From Nannochloropsis salina CCMP1776 (taxonomy: Eukaryota; Sar; Eustigmatophyceae; Eustigmatales; Monodopsidaceae): 64,000 nucleotides of DNA. Shown here piece by piece: positions 10,892-21,250 of this stretch. The notes under the pieces were generated by a model. That model searched no databases and was not told where the DNA came from. It saw only the letters and a list, made by a program, of their open reading frames with translations. The DNA is taken from assembly GCA_004565275.1 (NCBI GenBank), contig SDOX01000005.1:708490-772489 (forward strand), in the 5' to 3' direction. The position numbers and the translations under genes were made by a program. The stretch's first letter is position 1, and each line of letters begins with the position of its first letter.

Positions 10892-11977
10892 CTAGCAAAC
10901 GTTACTCGCGTCCTCCGTCCGCACCCACTTGTTCGACCCCGCCCACCGATTTACGCCCCGCCCTCTCCCCCTCCCGCGGCCCCCCCGGACAGCCGCCGCC
11001 CCCCCCCCCTCCCCTGCCTCGCGCTTTCCGAGCAGACCCGGGCCCGTCGGGACAGGTGGTGGCGGGACCAAGACGATGTCCTCGCGCGTCACGTCTCGCG
11101 GGAGTCTGGTCAAAAGCGCCTGGATCTTGGGCCACTCCCGCGAGGCGAAGGCTGAGACCGTCATGCCCTCCGCGAATGCCTGCGACCAGCTGCCCTTCCG
11201 GACCCTCCACAACCCCTGAGCTTGCCCCTCCTCTGCCCCTCCCTCCTCAACGACTTCCATTCCCAACAGAGACACCACCACATTCAGGCCCAGCAGGGTT
11301 TCTCTGGACCGGGGCCGCCCCCCCGCATTGAGCCTCAAAGTCCCCGCCGCCGTGATGAGAAGCAGCTCTTGATGCTGATGCTCCACACGCAGCTCCTTCC
11401 CGTCTGCCGACCACACGTAGAATAACCTGACACTGCCGGGTTTTCGGGGGCCCGGCGCAGACCGCACGACAAACTGCTGCCCTGGCTGGGCTGGAGGCCG
11501 CCGAGGGGCCCCGTCCTGCCAGGGGGGCCTCCCTCGTCCGCCGGGAAGAGCGGCGTTCCTGAACTCCACAAATCCGGGCGGCATCGGATGCATGAGGGGA
11601 TGGGGTGCAAAGGCAGAGGGGTGCCCGAAATCAAGTACAGGACCTTCATGCCCGAATCCATCCCCCGGCCTCTGCCAGCCTGGTCCCCCCACGACAGTGT
11701 AAGAATAAGGGGGATCTCCTCCTCGACCGCCAGTGCCACGGCCAAAAGAGCCCCTCATTCTTCTTCCTCTCCCAATTGCTTCTCGAATGAATGGCTGAGC
11801 ATTCCCTCGGCCCCCTTCCCTTCCTCGCCCGCCACCTCGAAACGCACGGCCGCCTCTATCTTCTCGACGGGGACCATTGCGATGATGCCTGTCTCCCGGC
11901 GCCTCATCCTCTGGAGTGATCAAATCATCCAGGTCTTTGCTAAGCTTTTCTTGAATCTCCTCTGGTGTCGCTGGCAT
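10892..11977 (-). CDS. RGG-rich probable RNA-binding protein with UAP56-binding-like motif
   Basis: Intronless gene for a 361-residue protein. The N terminus (EKLSKDLDDLI) resembles the short UAP56-binding motif of mRNA export adaptors such as ALYREF and UIF. Residues ~25-95 are an RGG/RG tract, normally an RNA-binding and arginine-methylation region. A central Pro/Gly segment leads to a folded-looking region (VRLFYVWSADGKELRVEH, LLLITAAGTLRL), and the C terminus has a second RG cluster followed by NRWAGSNKW. No RRM is visible, so it is not a plain ALYREF. Export adaptor is an inference from the motif plus RG tracts. ATG at 11977 was preferred over an in-frame ATG at 12094 because the motif then sits near the N terminus, as in known adaptors. 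Confidence 0.6.
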   Translation of the reverse strand: MPATPEEIQEKLSKDLDDLITPEDEAPGDRHHRNGPRREDRGGRAFRGGGRGREGGRGNAQPFIREAIGRGRRMRGSFGRGTGGRGGDPPYSYTVVGGPGWQRPGDGFGHEGPVLDFGHPSAFAPHPLMHPMPPGFVEFRNAALPGGRGRPPWQDGAPRRPPAQPGQQFVVRSAPGPRKPGSVRLFYVWSADGKELRVEHQHQELLLITAAGTLRLNAGGRPRSRETLLGLNVVVSLLGMEVVEEGGAEEGQAQGLWRVRKGSWSQAFAEGMTVSAFASREWPKIQALLTRLPRDVTREDIVLVPPPPVPTGPGLLGKREAGEGGGAAAVRGGRGRGRGRGVNRWAGSNKWVRTEDASNVC

Positions 11978-12450
11978 CGTGTCGATCTGCGATAATTTTA
12001 TGATTGTGTGCGGAAAGGACAACGGAATAAAAAGATGCTCATCGTCTGCTTTGTGGAAAGGGGCATTGGTACACTCATGCTTCTCGCGGGACAATCAACA
12101 TGTTGCCGCACGCTCACATGCAGGTGCGTAGCCATATCGAAAACGTCTTATCGAGAACCCGCGACACGGTGTGACTGGTCGCACTCGCAAACCGTGGGCG
12201 GGGTGGCTGACCGGGGGCGGGAGGTCGGCTTGCTCTTTCTCGCCATGCCGTCACGCGCATGACCTCGGCCTTCCGTAAGGCTTTAAGTCCCAGCAGCCGG
12301 CCAACCAGTGGTGCCCACGCCGAGCGGTGGCGAGTAGACCAATTATTGCGGTGTGCAGGCTACGGTAACTTTGTTCGAAACAGTGCTCACATCACAGCAC
12401 CCACTCCAGAGACACGGTAGAAGGAGCGGCGACGGCACGCTAGTAGCCAA
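11978..12450. other. Divergent intergenic region
   Basis: Between the RGG protein (minus) and the CCDC6-type gene (plus); likely carries both promoters. No further feature was recognised. Confidence 0.45.
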
Positions 12451-13794
12451 ATGCAGCCGCCTCTGTCACCCACTTCCACAGCGAGTCCGGTCCAAGACTT
12501 GGCATATTGGAAGCAGAAGGCAGTCCAGCTCGAGAATGAGGTGAGGATAGAGCAAATGGACAGGGTTCTTGACGGATCTTATTGCTGACATTTGCGCCAT
12601 ACCCTTAGTTGGTAACATTGAAGGAGCGCTCCATCAAAATGTTTTGCCGGACAGAGGCTGAGGAGGAAGGTATCATCAACAAGCTGATAAACCGCTTGGA
12701 AGAGCTCAAGAAAGAGAAGGAGCACCTGGCTGTAGAGGTCGAGCGAGAAGAAGAGGTACAAGGGGGGGGCGCACGAGCCGAGAGGAGACGGAAGGGACTT
12801 TGGTGTTGGATTCGAGCGCTGTCATACCCTCATCCGTGTGTCCTGCTCTTTCGATGTATCATCTTATGGCGCATCGTTGCGAAATACTTGAATGCGACCG
12901 ATTTCAAATGCCTACCTGGCAAGACCACGCGCGTTTAACGCCACTTTCATGTTGAATGTCTGCTGACAGCTTAAACCAAGCGCATCCCTCGTCTGTGTAT
13001 ACATTGCGAACAGATGATATCCAACACGCTGCAAAAGAAGCTCACTAAATTGCAGCAAGAGAAAGTAGACCAGGAGAACCAGCTGGAGGCAGAGCAGGAG
13101 GCCATCGTCAACAAACTCGGGTACGCCTGTAGCGCCACCGTTCCTTGATTTGCCGTACTGACAGCCATCCTTTTGCCCTCGTGGAACAATCACAGTGCGG
13201 AGATTTCGAAGCTGCGCAAAGAAAAGGAGACCCTAATGACCGAAATAGAGCGGGAAGAAGAACAATTGACCAACAATCTCTCTCGCAAACTGACGAGAGA
13301 GCGCGCGGAGAAAGAAGCATTGGAAGCCCGGCTGCTGTCGGAACGGAAGCAAGTGCGTTTGTGTGAAAATCCGAAGATCTCAGATAGGTTGTTTACATTT
13401 GTGCTCTAAACACTTTCTCTCCTTTTGTGCAGGTGCTGGAGTCGAGGGCATTGTTGAAGGAGGATGCCTGTCTGATAACACAGCTGAAGGCCGCCGTGGA
13501 GCCGCTAAAAGACGAGGGCGCCCTAGTGCTTAAGGACAGGGAATCCATTTTACAAGTGCGTACATGGGAGGAAACATGTTCCCTTGGAAGACATACTCAT
13601 GACACGACCTGCTGCACAAAATTCAGGTGTCAGAGCGCCTCATAAATCGCCTCTCGGTAATAGCGAGCGCAACGAGCGACAAAGAGGAAGACGAGGAAAG
13701 CAAGGAAGGGACAGACAGTATCAGCAGCATCGGAGCCACTGCAGGCGGTGGTAGCAGTCGTGGCAGCAGCATTGCGGGCGGAAGCGATGTATAA
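12451..13794 (+). CDS. CCDC6: CCDC6-family coiled-coil protein
   Basis: Cytosolic/nuclear coiled-coil protein; the human homologue is linked to DNA-damage signalling, but the role in algae is unknown. Six exons keep phase: 12451..12540, 12609..12755, 13014..13120, 13196..13352, 13433..13555, 13627..13794, giving 263 residues. The family's repeated unit is clear: a helix ending in E-E-E/x-x-INKL or ISNTLQKKL, then KLQQEK, e.g. CRTEAEEEGIINKLINRLEEL, MISNTLQKKLTKLQQEK, EQEAIVNKL and EEEQLTNNLSRKL. Nearly the whole protein is predicted coiled coil up to residue ~215, followed by a Ser/Gly/Glu tail. It is shorter than human CCDC6 (about 470 residues), lacking the long proline-rich C terminus. Confidence 0.87.
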
Positions 13795-14943
13795 AGGGAA
13801 GAAGGAGACAAAAGCGTTTGAAAATAAGCCATAGGGAATTTCACCTTTGTATTTTGATATTGTGACATTGATACTTATAAATCGAAAGACCTGTCCACGG
13901 TAGCTTTGAAGGCGATGTGCACATGTATACTTCCGCACATCCATTGAGTTGTTGCTTGTCAGAGGTGAAAACTTGCTCTCAGAGTGTCCCAATTTGCTTT
14001 GAAACTTTCTCCCCAGCGAAACCTCTTCGACTTGTCATGGAATGGCGAACGATTTAGAATGAAAAGAATCAGTGTTCTGTTCAACCTCGCAATTGAGGGC
14101 CAGGCGGCGAGAAAAGAGCAATTTGTACACACTCACCTTGAAGACATTGAGAAGGGGGTCATCAGGGGAAAAACACATTTGGCACCGATATTGTTTTATT
14201 TTGGCTTCGAAGGCCGAAAATTTTGTCCAATTCAACCTTCTCATTTTTCACGTTGTAAAGTAGCCCCGTCTGGCATCTAAGCACACAAAAAATAAGTCGA
14301 CTGGTTCGCAGGGAACATGACGACTCTGAAATGAACACAACGCGCGGCGCACACTGAAGTTCCATGGACGCAAGTAAGCGCCTTTCACTCCATCCTCCAT
14401 CGGTACCTTGTATTCTGGCCGTGTATCCAAGCTCATCGTCCAGATATGGCTTCGGGTTGATTATATTGTCGCACACGCATCCGCAGAGGGGCGGGCTTAG
14501 TGTAGGAGGGCAATGAAACGGCGATCTTGGGGCGAGCAGCAAAGAATGCACATGCTATGCGAGCACCCATGCAATGCAATGCGTAGGAACTCGTCAGTCA
14601 GCTTCCGTGAAGCATGATCATCAATTGATCTTCAGATATGCTTGTCTTTTATCTCGCAGGCCAGGGGTGCAGGGAGATCCATGGCCATCTAGCGGTGTAT
14701 TTTTTTCTTTTCATATTTCATTTCTCGTGGAAGGGAAGGGCCGGAACAACGAGCTTCTTAGCTAAGCGACGAAAACCGGAATACCCGGCACTGCTGACCA
14801 CTAGCTGTTCTTAGATCCTGGCACTGGAGCATGCGGGCACGTCTCTTGCAGGTAAGAAGGGTGCAAAAGCGAGTTCGGGGGGGCGTGGCAAAGCTCCTCT
14901 AATCTAGAGTTACCACCTCTTTGTAAAAAATTAGGCCGCGGGT
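13795..14943. other. Intergenic region, no gene seen
   Basis: About 1.15 kb between the CCDC6-type gene and the PAPS transporter. Several short open frames occur on both strands without domain features. A pyrimidine-rich AG near 14660 could belong to a 5' UTR intron of the transporter. Otherwise nothing was identified. Confidence 0.4.
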
Positions 14944-16596
14944 GTGGGATGGCCACCTTTGTCGAGAAATCAGGAATCCGAGCCAGCAGAGCTTGTAAAT
15001 CCTTCCATTATGGACGAGGATACAGGTCACAGCTACGAGCATTTGCGGAGGAGTGAGTCCAGCGCTGCAGGAATGCCTCCCAAACAGCGTTTGGGCCACA
15101 GCATCGTGGGGGGGGAGACCATCTCAGGGAAGATCCGGAAGCATCTTGGGCTTGGAGCGCCGGACGTGGATAGTCAAAACGGGCATAGCTCTGAGTCAGG
15201 AAGCACTTTCCGCCCTCTTGTGGATGCCGCCTCCATCCCAGCAGCCACGGCGGCTGGGAAAACGTGGAGGAGTCACGCCAGTCAGGCTCATCACGGCCAC
15301 GACCGACCGTCCTTCCGTGTGATCGGCGTACAAATTTCGCACCTCACTCGTACGGGACAGTTCCTATTCTGTACCCTTGGGGTGTTTTCCTTCTTGCTAG
15401 TGTACGGCTTTTTGCAAGAGTATATGGTCATTCATGTATTCGAGCGTCGCCTAGGAATATTTTTGACCCTCTGCCAGTTCTCGGGCTATTCCTCTCTCGC
15501 AGCCCTACATCGACTTATCCACGCGGATACGCCTCGGAGGATTCCCTTTGGTTACTACATCCTCTTGGCCTCCCTGCAGGCGCTCATGCAAGGTCTGACG
15601 AACCTGTCGATGCGTTGGCTGAACTACCCGGCCAAGATGTTGTTTAAGTCCTCACGCGTAATTCCCACCATGCTTGTGGGCATTTTGATCATGAAAAAGC
15701 GATACAAGGTACGTTGCGACCCCTGCGTGAAGGTGTGATTCGGAGATACCTTCGCATTCGTGAGGCACCAGTCGCTCCCAAAGCATGTGCTCCTTGACGC
15801 TCCAGCTTGTGGCCAGACATGTGGTCTTTCCGTTTTTGTTGATTGAGTTTCGCATGCCCATACGGCACACGAACAGACAAAGGACTACGTGGTGGTAGCG
15901 CTCCTGTCCTTGGGCCTCGTCTTCTTCGTGCAGGCCGACGTCAAGGTCTCGCCCTCCTTCCACCCTCTAGGGATCATCTTCATTTGTATGGCCCTAGCCG
16001 TGGACGCCGCCATTGTCAACATCCAGGAATTTACACTCCGCAAATATGATGCCTCGCACGACGAGCTTATCTTCTACTCCTACGGCTTGGGCTCTATCAT
16101 CCTCTTCATCTACTGTCTCCTCTCTTGGGAGCTTTTCGAGGGTATAGTCTTCCTTCAGTCGCACGGCTTGCGGGCAACCTGCTGTTTGCTGGTCTTTTGC
16201 TCGTGTGGCTACTTTGGCGTCACGTGCGTGGCTGCACTGACCAAAAAATTTGGAGCTCTGGCCTCGACCATGACCACCACCGCCCGCAAGGCGCTGACGC
16301 TCTTCCTGTCCTTCTTCATTTTCCCCAAGCCCGCCACCGGCATGCACGTCGTCGGGGGGCTTCTCTTTGTCTTCGGACTCTCCGTGAAAGCCATTCCCAC
16401 CGGCAGAAATAAGGATGACCCCTCCATCGCGACTTCGTATTTGCCCTCCTCGTCAAGCGTCGCACTTAAAGCTCAACAAACGCGTTCATTGCTGTCCTCG
16501 TCGGTTGTCAAAACTATTGGCCCCACCACTACTTCTGTTACAGCGATCAGAAGAGCGACGGAAGAAGGAGGTGGAATCAACATGGAGTTGGTGTAG
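14944..16596 (+). CDS. SLC35B3: SLC35B3-type PAPS transporter
   Basis: Golgi nucleotide-sugar-transporter superfamily member, closest by eye to SLC35B3/PAPST2, which imports 3'-phosphoadenosine 5'-phosphosulfate for sulfation. Exons 14944..15708 and 15877..16596 join in phase 0 to give 494 residues. A polar N-terminal extension of ~125 residues precedes ten hydrophobic segments. Diagnostic stretches are GVFSFLLVYGFLQEYM, LNYPAKMLFKSSRVIPTML, GILIMKKRYK, VDAAIVNIQEFTLRKYDAS, LIFYSYGLGSI, GYFGVTCVAALTKKFGALAS and TTTARKALTLFLSFFIFPKP. The last two match the substrate-translocating helices of the B-subfamily. The C-terminal ~60 residues are Ser/Thr-rich and cytosolic-looking. ATG at 14944 is the first in-frame start; Met at 15010 is an alternative. 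Confidence 0.9.
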
Positions 16597-16930
16597 ATAC
16601 GAGTTTCCAAAGTACGTATCAAGCGTGTATGATTTAATGCGTGAAATAGAGGCTCCAGGTGGGATAGTGGGATGCGGGCGAAAAGTCGTGTAGGCCTGTT
16701 CCTGGTGGAGGGCTGCGAATCTGCTCCTCATCCATTACGGTGGATTTAAAAAGCAACAAACTCATGGGACCTGTGGACATGTTGTCGAACAAGAGGAAGA
16801 GAAACATCTTATTTTTTTGCCGTCAAAGTCCGAGGATTTAAAACGCGATCCAATCCCCGCGGTAAGGCCATATATCTAACGGATATAATCCATCCGACTT
16901 TCGAGCCAAAGATGGCATAGAGGCGAAAGA
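16597..16930. other. Convergent 3' intergenic region
   Basis: Between the stop codons of the PAPS transporter and SENP8; expected 3' UTRs. Nothing else was seen. Confidence 0.5.
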
Positions 16931-18100
16931 TTAAGGTGGGACACGGCCCGCAAGCTTCTCTATCTTCAGCGCTAATCGACGGCGCAATTCTCCCATGGCA
17001 TCGGAAGAGACGTGGGCCCCCAACCCTGTCGTGTCCAGTCTCGAGCCCTTTCCCCCAGTAAACGAGCATGTCCCAGAGCCCTCATCGTTCTCTCCCTCCT
17101 TCGCGACAGAGCCCCTCCGAGTTGCCACACCGCTTCCTTGGGTAACGAAGAGGTGGGCTACATATTTAGTCATGCCTAAGACGTACATACCACAGTCATA
17201 TCCATTTTCCTGTTGCGGGCAATCGTTGATGGCATCAACTCGCGGACATTGCCTTTCCGCTCTTACGTCCCTTCCCTCAAGGATGGTAAACATGCGCCAA
17301 AATTGAGCGGCTGTCTTCATAGCAGCGCTTTCATTTCGGCCGCAGCTCGAATCGAAATGAAAAAAACTCCCGCTCTTTTCCTCGCCTTTGCTACTAGTAC
17401 AAAATACTAGGAGACTCCTACTCGCAGATAAATTGAGAAGAACGTGAGGAAATGGGTTACGAGTACGCGAGATGACTCGGATGTGATACCGCACAAATTC
17501 ATACAAGCGTTCTAGAATCCTATGTAAGGGCGGTATAAATTTTATACAAAACGGTAGGTTTGGTGTTCATCATTGAGGCGTTATAAAGAGAAAAGGGGTT
17601 CAAATTGCAAACAAGCTTTAGATAATCGGACAAGAGAAGATATCATATCAACATCGAGAAAGCTTATCGTACCAATGCGTGCAGCCGGAAAAAAACTCCT
17701 CGGCGTCATTGGTCGGGATAAATACCATACTCCGAGTGTCCAATCGTAGCCCACCGGCAAGTTCTTTTAAGTCTTCTTCATCTGTTTTACAAAATTCTCG
17801 AATCACTCTTCCCAAAGGATGAGCTGATCCCTATCTTACCGCTGGTACCATCGCTTTCCCGACCAACAGTGCCTACGCACCGCTGAACTTACCTGTACAC
17901 TGTATCAGCATGCATGATACTACTGCAGGGTCCAAAAAGAGTAAATCGGGCCGGCCGGCGAATTCCTCATGCTCGAGCACTCGGAAGTAGAAGTTGATGC
18001 ATCGGTCATTTAGCCATGCAGGTGCCTTGAACAGGTGAAGGTCGCCGCGCGTCATCTGGGCTTCATCTTGATAGTAAAAGAGAACCTCCTCTGCGCTCAT
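16931..18100 (-). CDS. SENP8: NEDD8-specific protease (SENP8/DEN1, Ulp1-type)
   Basis: C48 cysteine protease that processes NEDD8 and removes it from substrates (family knowledge). Three exons: 17893..18100, 17673..17823, 16931..17417, phases matching, 281 residues. The N terminus (SWLND-type motif APAWLNDRCINFYFRVLE) binds the ubiquitin-like tail. All catalytic residues are visible: His119 in CTHW (codons split over the second intron), Asp142 in FFHFDSS, the oxyanion Gln at 188/189, and Cys195 in GYDCGMYV. A non-conserved insertion of about 45 residues lies C-terminal to the catalytic Cys (Gly/Ser/Glu-rich). The start ATG at 18100 gives MSAEEVLFYYQDEAQM, matching the short family N terminus. 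NEDD8 rather than SUMO specificity is inferred from small size and the N-terminal pattern. Confidence 0.9.
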
Positions 18101-18420
18101 TGATATGCATTCAGAGCGAAGGCGTGGATACCAGCGTCTTGTAAAGGTGTCTGCTTTGTATTGAAAGAAACGGGAGGATTATGAAACGAAAGGAGGCTGG
18201 CAAAGTATTTTTTTTCCTTCCGCAACAAAGGATTATACTAGAAGTTGACTTGAGTGTACTGTGTTTGCGAGAGGGATAAAAACAAGTTAACATGGTTACG
18301 ACGGGAATGTCTGAAGCTTGTACCGCCTCAATTCTTATACATAAAAATGTGCACGCACATCTCCTCGTGAGGCGAATGTTTTTATGCCCTACTACTTCTG
18401 CATCCTTTTTACAGCAAGCG
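18101..18420. other. Intergenic region between two minus-strand genes
   Basis: About 320 bases holding the SENP8 promoter and the 3' UTR of the upstream coiled-coil gene. No other feature was seen. Confidence 0.4.
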
Positions 18421-19079
18421 TTATAAGGAGAGCTCTTCAAGTAACAACATTGTGCGATTTTCGTTTCTAAGCAGCAACGCTTTGAAATCATCGATCTGAC
18501 TCCGAAGCCACACGATCTCTTGTTCTTGTGCTTGAACGCGCTGTTTTCATGAACAAGACAGAAAAGCGATGGGATTACATGGGATATGTTGTTCCACGAT
18601 AAAAGAGTCCTGAAATTACGATCAAATCCACCTAGAACTCACGTCTTCAAGCGTTTTGATGAGGTCCTCCTGGTGCCTTGCAAAGTCGACCAATACGCGA
18701 AGCTTGGCAGGCAAAGCGTCGTCAAAGCTGTCGCGACGACTTTCAGCCCTCCTCATTCCGTGATGATTTCTCTCATGATATTGAGGCGAGTTATTGGGGA
18801 CACCCTCCATGCCAGTCGATAGAATCGAGCAGATGAAAACAGCAGCTGGAGTCTTGTTTACGTGCCCACCTTGAACGCCCGGTCAGGTGGGGGGACCTCG
18901 TGAAATAGCGCCAGCCACACTCCTCCTTCTACGACGATAACGCCTTTTCCTGCGATGAGCACCAATTGTTGGTCGTAAGATGTAAAGTTGCGTGGCGTGC
19001 AGGCGATGTGACATACTTCTCTGCACCATGGCTTGTACTCGCCCAAGAAAACCTCCTGGCTCCGGCGAGTCTGCGCGGC
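18421..19079 (-). CDS. Hypothetical protein with C-terminal coiled coil (5' end unresolved)
   Basis: I do not recognise this protein. Three exons keep a single phase-0 frame: 18870..19079, 18643..18804 and 18421..18540. The first visible exon encodes a beta-rich segment (EYKPWCREVCHIACTPRNF, then LVLIAGKGVIVVEGGVWLALF); the second a charged linker and a helix (LPAKLRVLVDFARHQEDLI); the last a coiled coil ending in LLLEELSL. The acceptor at 19080, after a clean T-rich tract, shows that at least one more 5' exon with the start codon exists, but none could be chosen; it would run antisense to the PIG-U 5' region. The acceptor of the middle exon is pyrimidine-poor. Together the pieces give at least 163 residues. 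Confidence 0.5.
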
Positions 19080-19318
19080 CTAAAGCAGGAAAAAAAAAGG
19101 AGGAAATCGAACAAAAGAAAGTTTAACCTCCTAGAATTGCTCCTATCTCATAAGTGACTTTTTTCCAAGATAGTTGTGGGAATATGAAATATACGATGAT
19201 GGCGGTCCCGATGCGTCTAAGGACCCCTAGGACACCATTACAATGCTTGACAGGCCAACATCATCTCACGATATGTCGGTGTACTTCACACATACGTTAC
19301 CCCCATAGGTGCCTAGCT

Positions 19319-20215
19319 ATGTCAACTGATGTTTTGCAGGCATGCTGTGCGGTGATTTATGCTGTTTCGCGGTCTGTCCTACTCGTCACAATCATAAACG
19401 CCCTGGCCCACCTAGCTGCTTTCTCTTCCTCGCAATTATCCGCGAATGCCAGGATCGCTTTCTTTTCGGTGTCGACGGGATTCTTGTTCTGTCTTCTAGC
19501 CTATTCAGATCCATTACTTGCGTCCGTTCTTGCTTTTTCAGCATTTTGCGTAAGCGGTCACACACGTAACATTACCCTCGCTATGTCGGTAGCGCCTTCG
19601 ATGATTCTTGTTTTTACATCGCAGACGCTCCGAACGAGTCTGTTCCACACACCACAGACACCACCAGTGCCTAATATGGGTTTGTGGTGGTATTTAATGG
19701 CGGAAGTATTCGCACAGTTTGACTCCTATTTCCGACTCGTCTTCGCTGCGCACCCTTTCCTCTACGTGCCTCCTTTGGCCTTCCGAGTCCTAACAAGCGG
19801 GTCGGCAAAACCTCTTCCACGGCACCTTCTCCGTCTCTTTTTCATGGTCACGGCCGGGATCGCCATTCTCTTCCATCCTCACCCCATCGTACTCCAACAA
19901 ATCACCATGGATGTCGCCTTGCTCACACTGCATCCTACCTTGCTGATGGCGCTTCCATCCAAGATCTTGCTTCTGGGTGTGGGTATGGGGGTACCTCTGG
20001 TTCTTTCTCCTATCATGTCGTATTTGTGGCTAGATGCTAGGTCTGGAAACGCGAATTACTTGTACTTTCAGACCTTGGTGTGGTCGGCATTGAATGCATT
20101 ACTGTTGCTGGAAGTGACGGTAGTGTTGGTGCGGGAGGCCGCGGGGGAGGAGGGACGGGGCCAAATGAAAGACAGGCGGAGAGAGAGCCGCCAGAGAAAT
20201 AACAAAAAGAAATGA
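19319..20215 (+). CDS. PIGU: GPI transamidase subunit PIG-U (N-terminal part unresolved)
   Basis: ER multipass subunit of the GPI transamidase complex that recognises the lipid and attaches GPI anchors to proteins (family knowledge). The C-terminal half is convincing: NMGLWWYLMAEVFAQFDSYF, AAHPFLYVPPLAF, a helix with IAILFHPHPIV, DVALLTLHPTLLM, and SGNANYLYFQTLVWSALNALLLLE, which match the conserved PIG-U core including the NANxxY segment. About eight hydrophobic helices are visible in the 298 residues shown. The family is usually ~400-450 residues, and the N-terminal ER-lumenal part with the SPY motif is missing here. The frame stays open upstream to 19154, and an AG at 19306-19307 may be an acceptor, so a 5' exon is likely but was not found. 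Confidence 0.75.
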   Translation: MSTDVLQACCAVIYAVSRSVLLVTIINALAHLAAFSSSQLSANARIAFFSVSTGFLFCLLAYSDPLLASVLAFSAFCVSGHTRNITLAMSVAPSMILVFTSQTLRTSLFHTPQTPPVPNMGLWWYLMAEVFAQFDSYFRLVFAAHPFLYVPPLAFRVLTSGSAKPLPRHLLRLFFMVTAGIAILFHPHPIVLQQITMDVALLTLHPTLLMALPSKILLLGVGMGVPLVLSPIMSYLWLDARSGNANYLYFQTLVWSALNALLLLEVTVVLVREAAGEEGRGQMKDRRRESRQRNNKKK

Positions 20216-20351
20216 TTGTACAAAGACGAACTCTTTTTAATGAAAGTATGCAGGCAGGACAGTCGACCTCACGCGGGCAGGATCCGGTACGCCGAATCCT
20301 TCCCTCGTCATTCTCATCTACCTAATGTACATCCTTGTCCATGAATCCATC

Positions 20352-21250
20352 TCAGAACTCCTGTCCATCGAAGGCTAGCATATTGAGCGAGTGGAGGACC
20401 GCAAGAGAGGCGGCGAAGAGAAGCACCATCAAGAAGATGCGGAGAAGGGGTAGGAGGGGCAAGTTCTCGGGCCGCGAGGCACTGAGCAAACGCCGCACCT
20501 GCCTGGCCACAGGCAAGCTGGAGACGTAGACTATGCCGGGCCCTTGTACGAGACAGATACTCTGGCTCTTCCGAGCCCACTCGGCACCGGAGAGAGGGCG
20601 GGCCTGCGCCCCAGTCGAGGACAGGTTGACGGTCACGCCCTCTGTTACCGCGACGATGGCCGATATACTCACGTACATCTTCTGCCCCAGCCCCAAGTTC
20701 GTCTCCACGATCGACCCGGGTGCGTGCAGGAAGATAGTAGCACCCCTGGCAGAGCTTGGAGAAGCCACGACGCGAGTCATAAAAAGTTGCTCTGTGTTGA
20801 CACCGGCCTGCAAACACATGCGCCGGTGACTGACGCTGCCTGTCGACGCCAGGTAGCTCTCGTTCTGTAAAAGCAACGCCACGCGGCCCTCAACCTTGAT
20901 TGGCAAGATTTTTCCGGCATGCGGAGCTGCGAGGCCCAGGAATCCCAAGGGCTCGCTCCCGTCATTTTGGTAGATCTCGTCCGGGTCCGAAAAAAAAAAA
21001 AACTGTCACCGTCCCGCCTTCTCCTATTTAAATTAATGCCAGCGCTAGCATACAGAAAATTCATAGGTGACGCGCTCCTAACTTTCTGACCTGCTGCCAA
21101 ATGGAACTGCAGAATTTGATTTCCGCCGTCATCGCCACCGATGATCAGATAGGCTGGTGGAGTCTCTTCTTGTGACTCTGTTGGAACGTTTGGTTGTAGT
21201 GGTTGACCATCTACGGCAGGCGCAGCAGGACCGGGTGGCACAGCATGCAT
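20352..21250 (-). CDS. AIM24: AIM24-family protein, tail-anchored, with apparent frame break
   Basis: Member of the AIM24/DUF124 beta-sandwich family; the yeast relative is needed for mitochondrial inner-membrane organisation, and roles elsewhere are unclear. The first part (QILQFHLAAGQKVRSAS, MNFLYASAGINL) lies in one frame and the rest (EPLGFLGLAAPHAGKILPI, ATIFLHAPGSIVETNLGLG, GVTVNLSSTGA) in another. The two are joined at a run of 13 T (minus strand) at 20990..21002. Translating through would need 11 or 14 T to give a continuous, family-like sequence (SDPDEIYQNDGSEPLG). A GT-AG intron across the run is possible but would delete conserved residues. The C terminus has one hydrophobic helix (LLRIFLMVLLFAASLAVL), suggesting tail anchoring. 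The chosen start gives MHAVPPG; upstream exons cannot be excluded. Confidence 0.7.
20990..21002. repeat. Mononucleotide A/T run (13 bases) at AIM24 frame break
   Basis: Thirteen consecutive A on the plus strand. The AIM24 frame before and after the run differs by one base, so the run is either miscalled in length, polymorphic, or hides an intron. Confidence 0.9.

Noticed and set aside
17673-17823. A suspected frameshift in SENP8 before the catalytic His.
   Set aside because: Recounting the homopolymer gave seven T on the coding strand, which keeps the frame and yields the CTHW motif across the intron.
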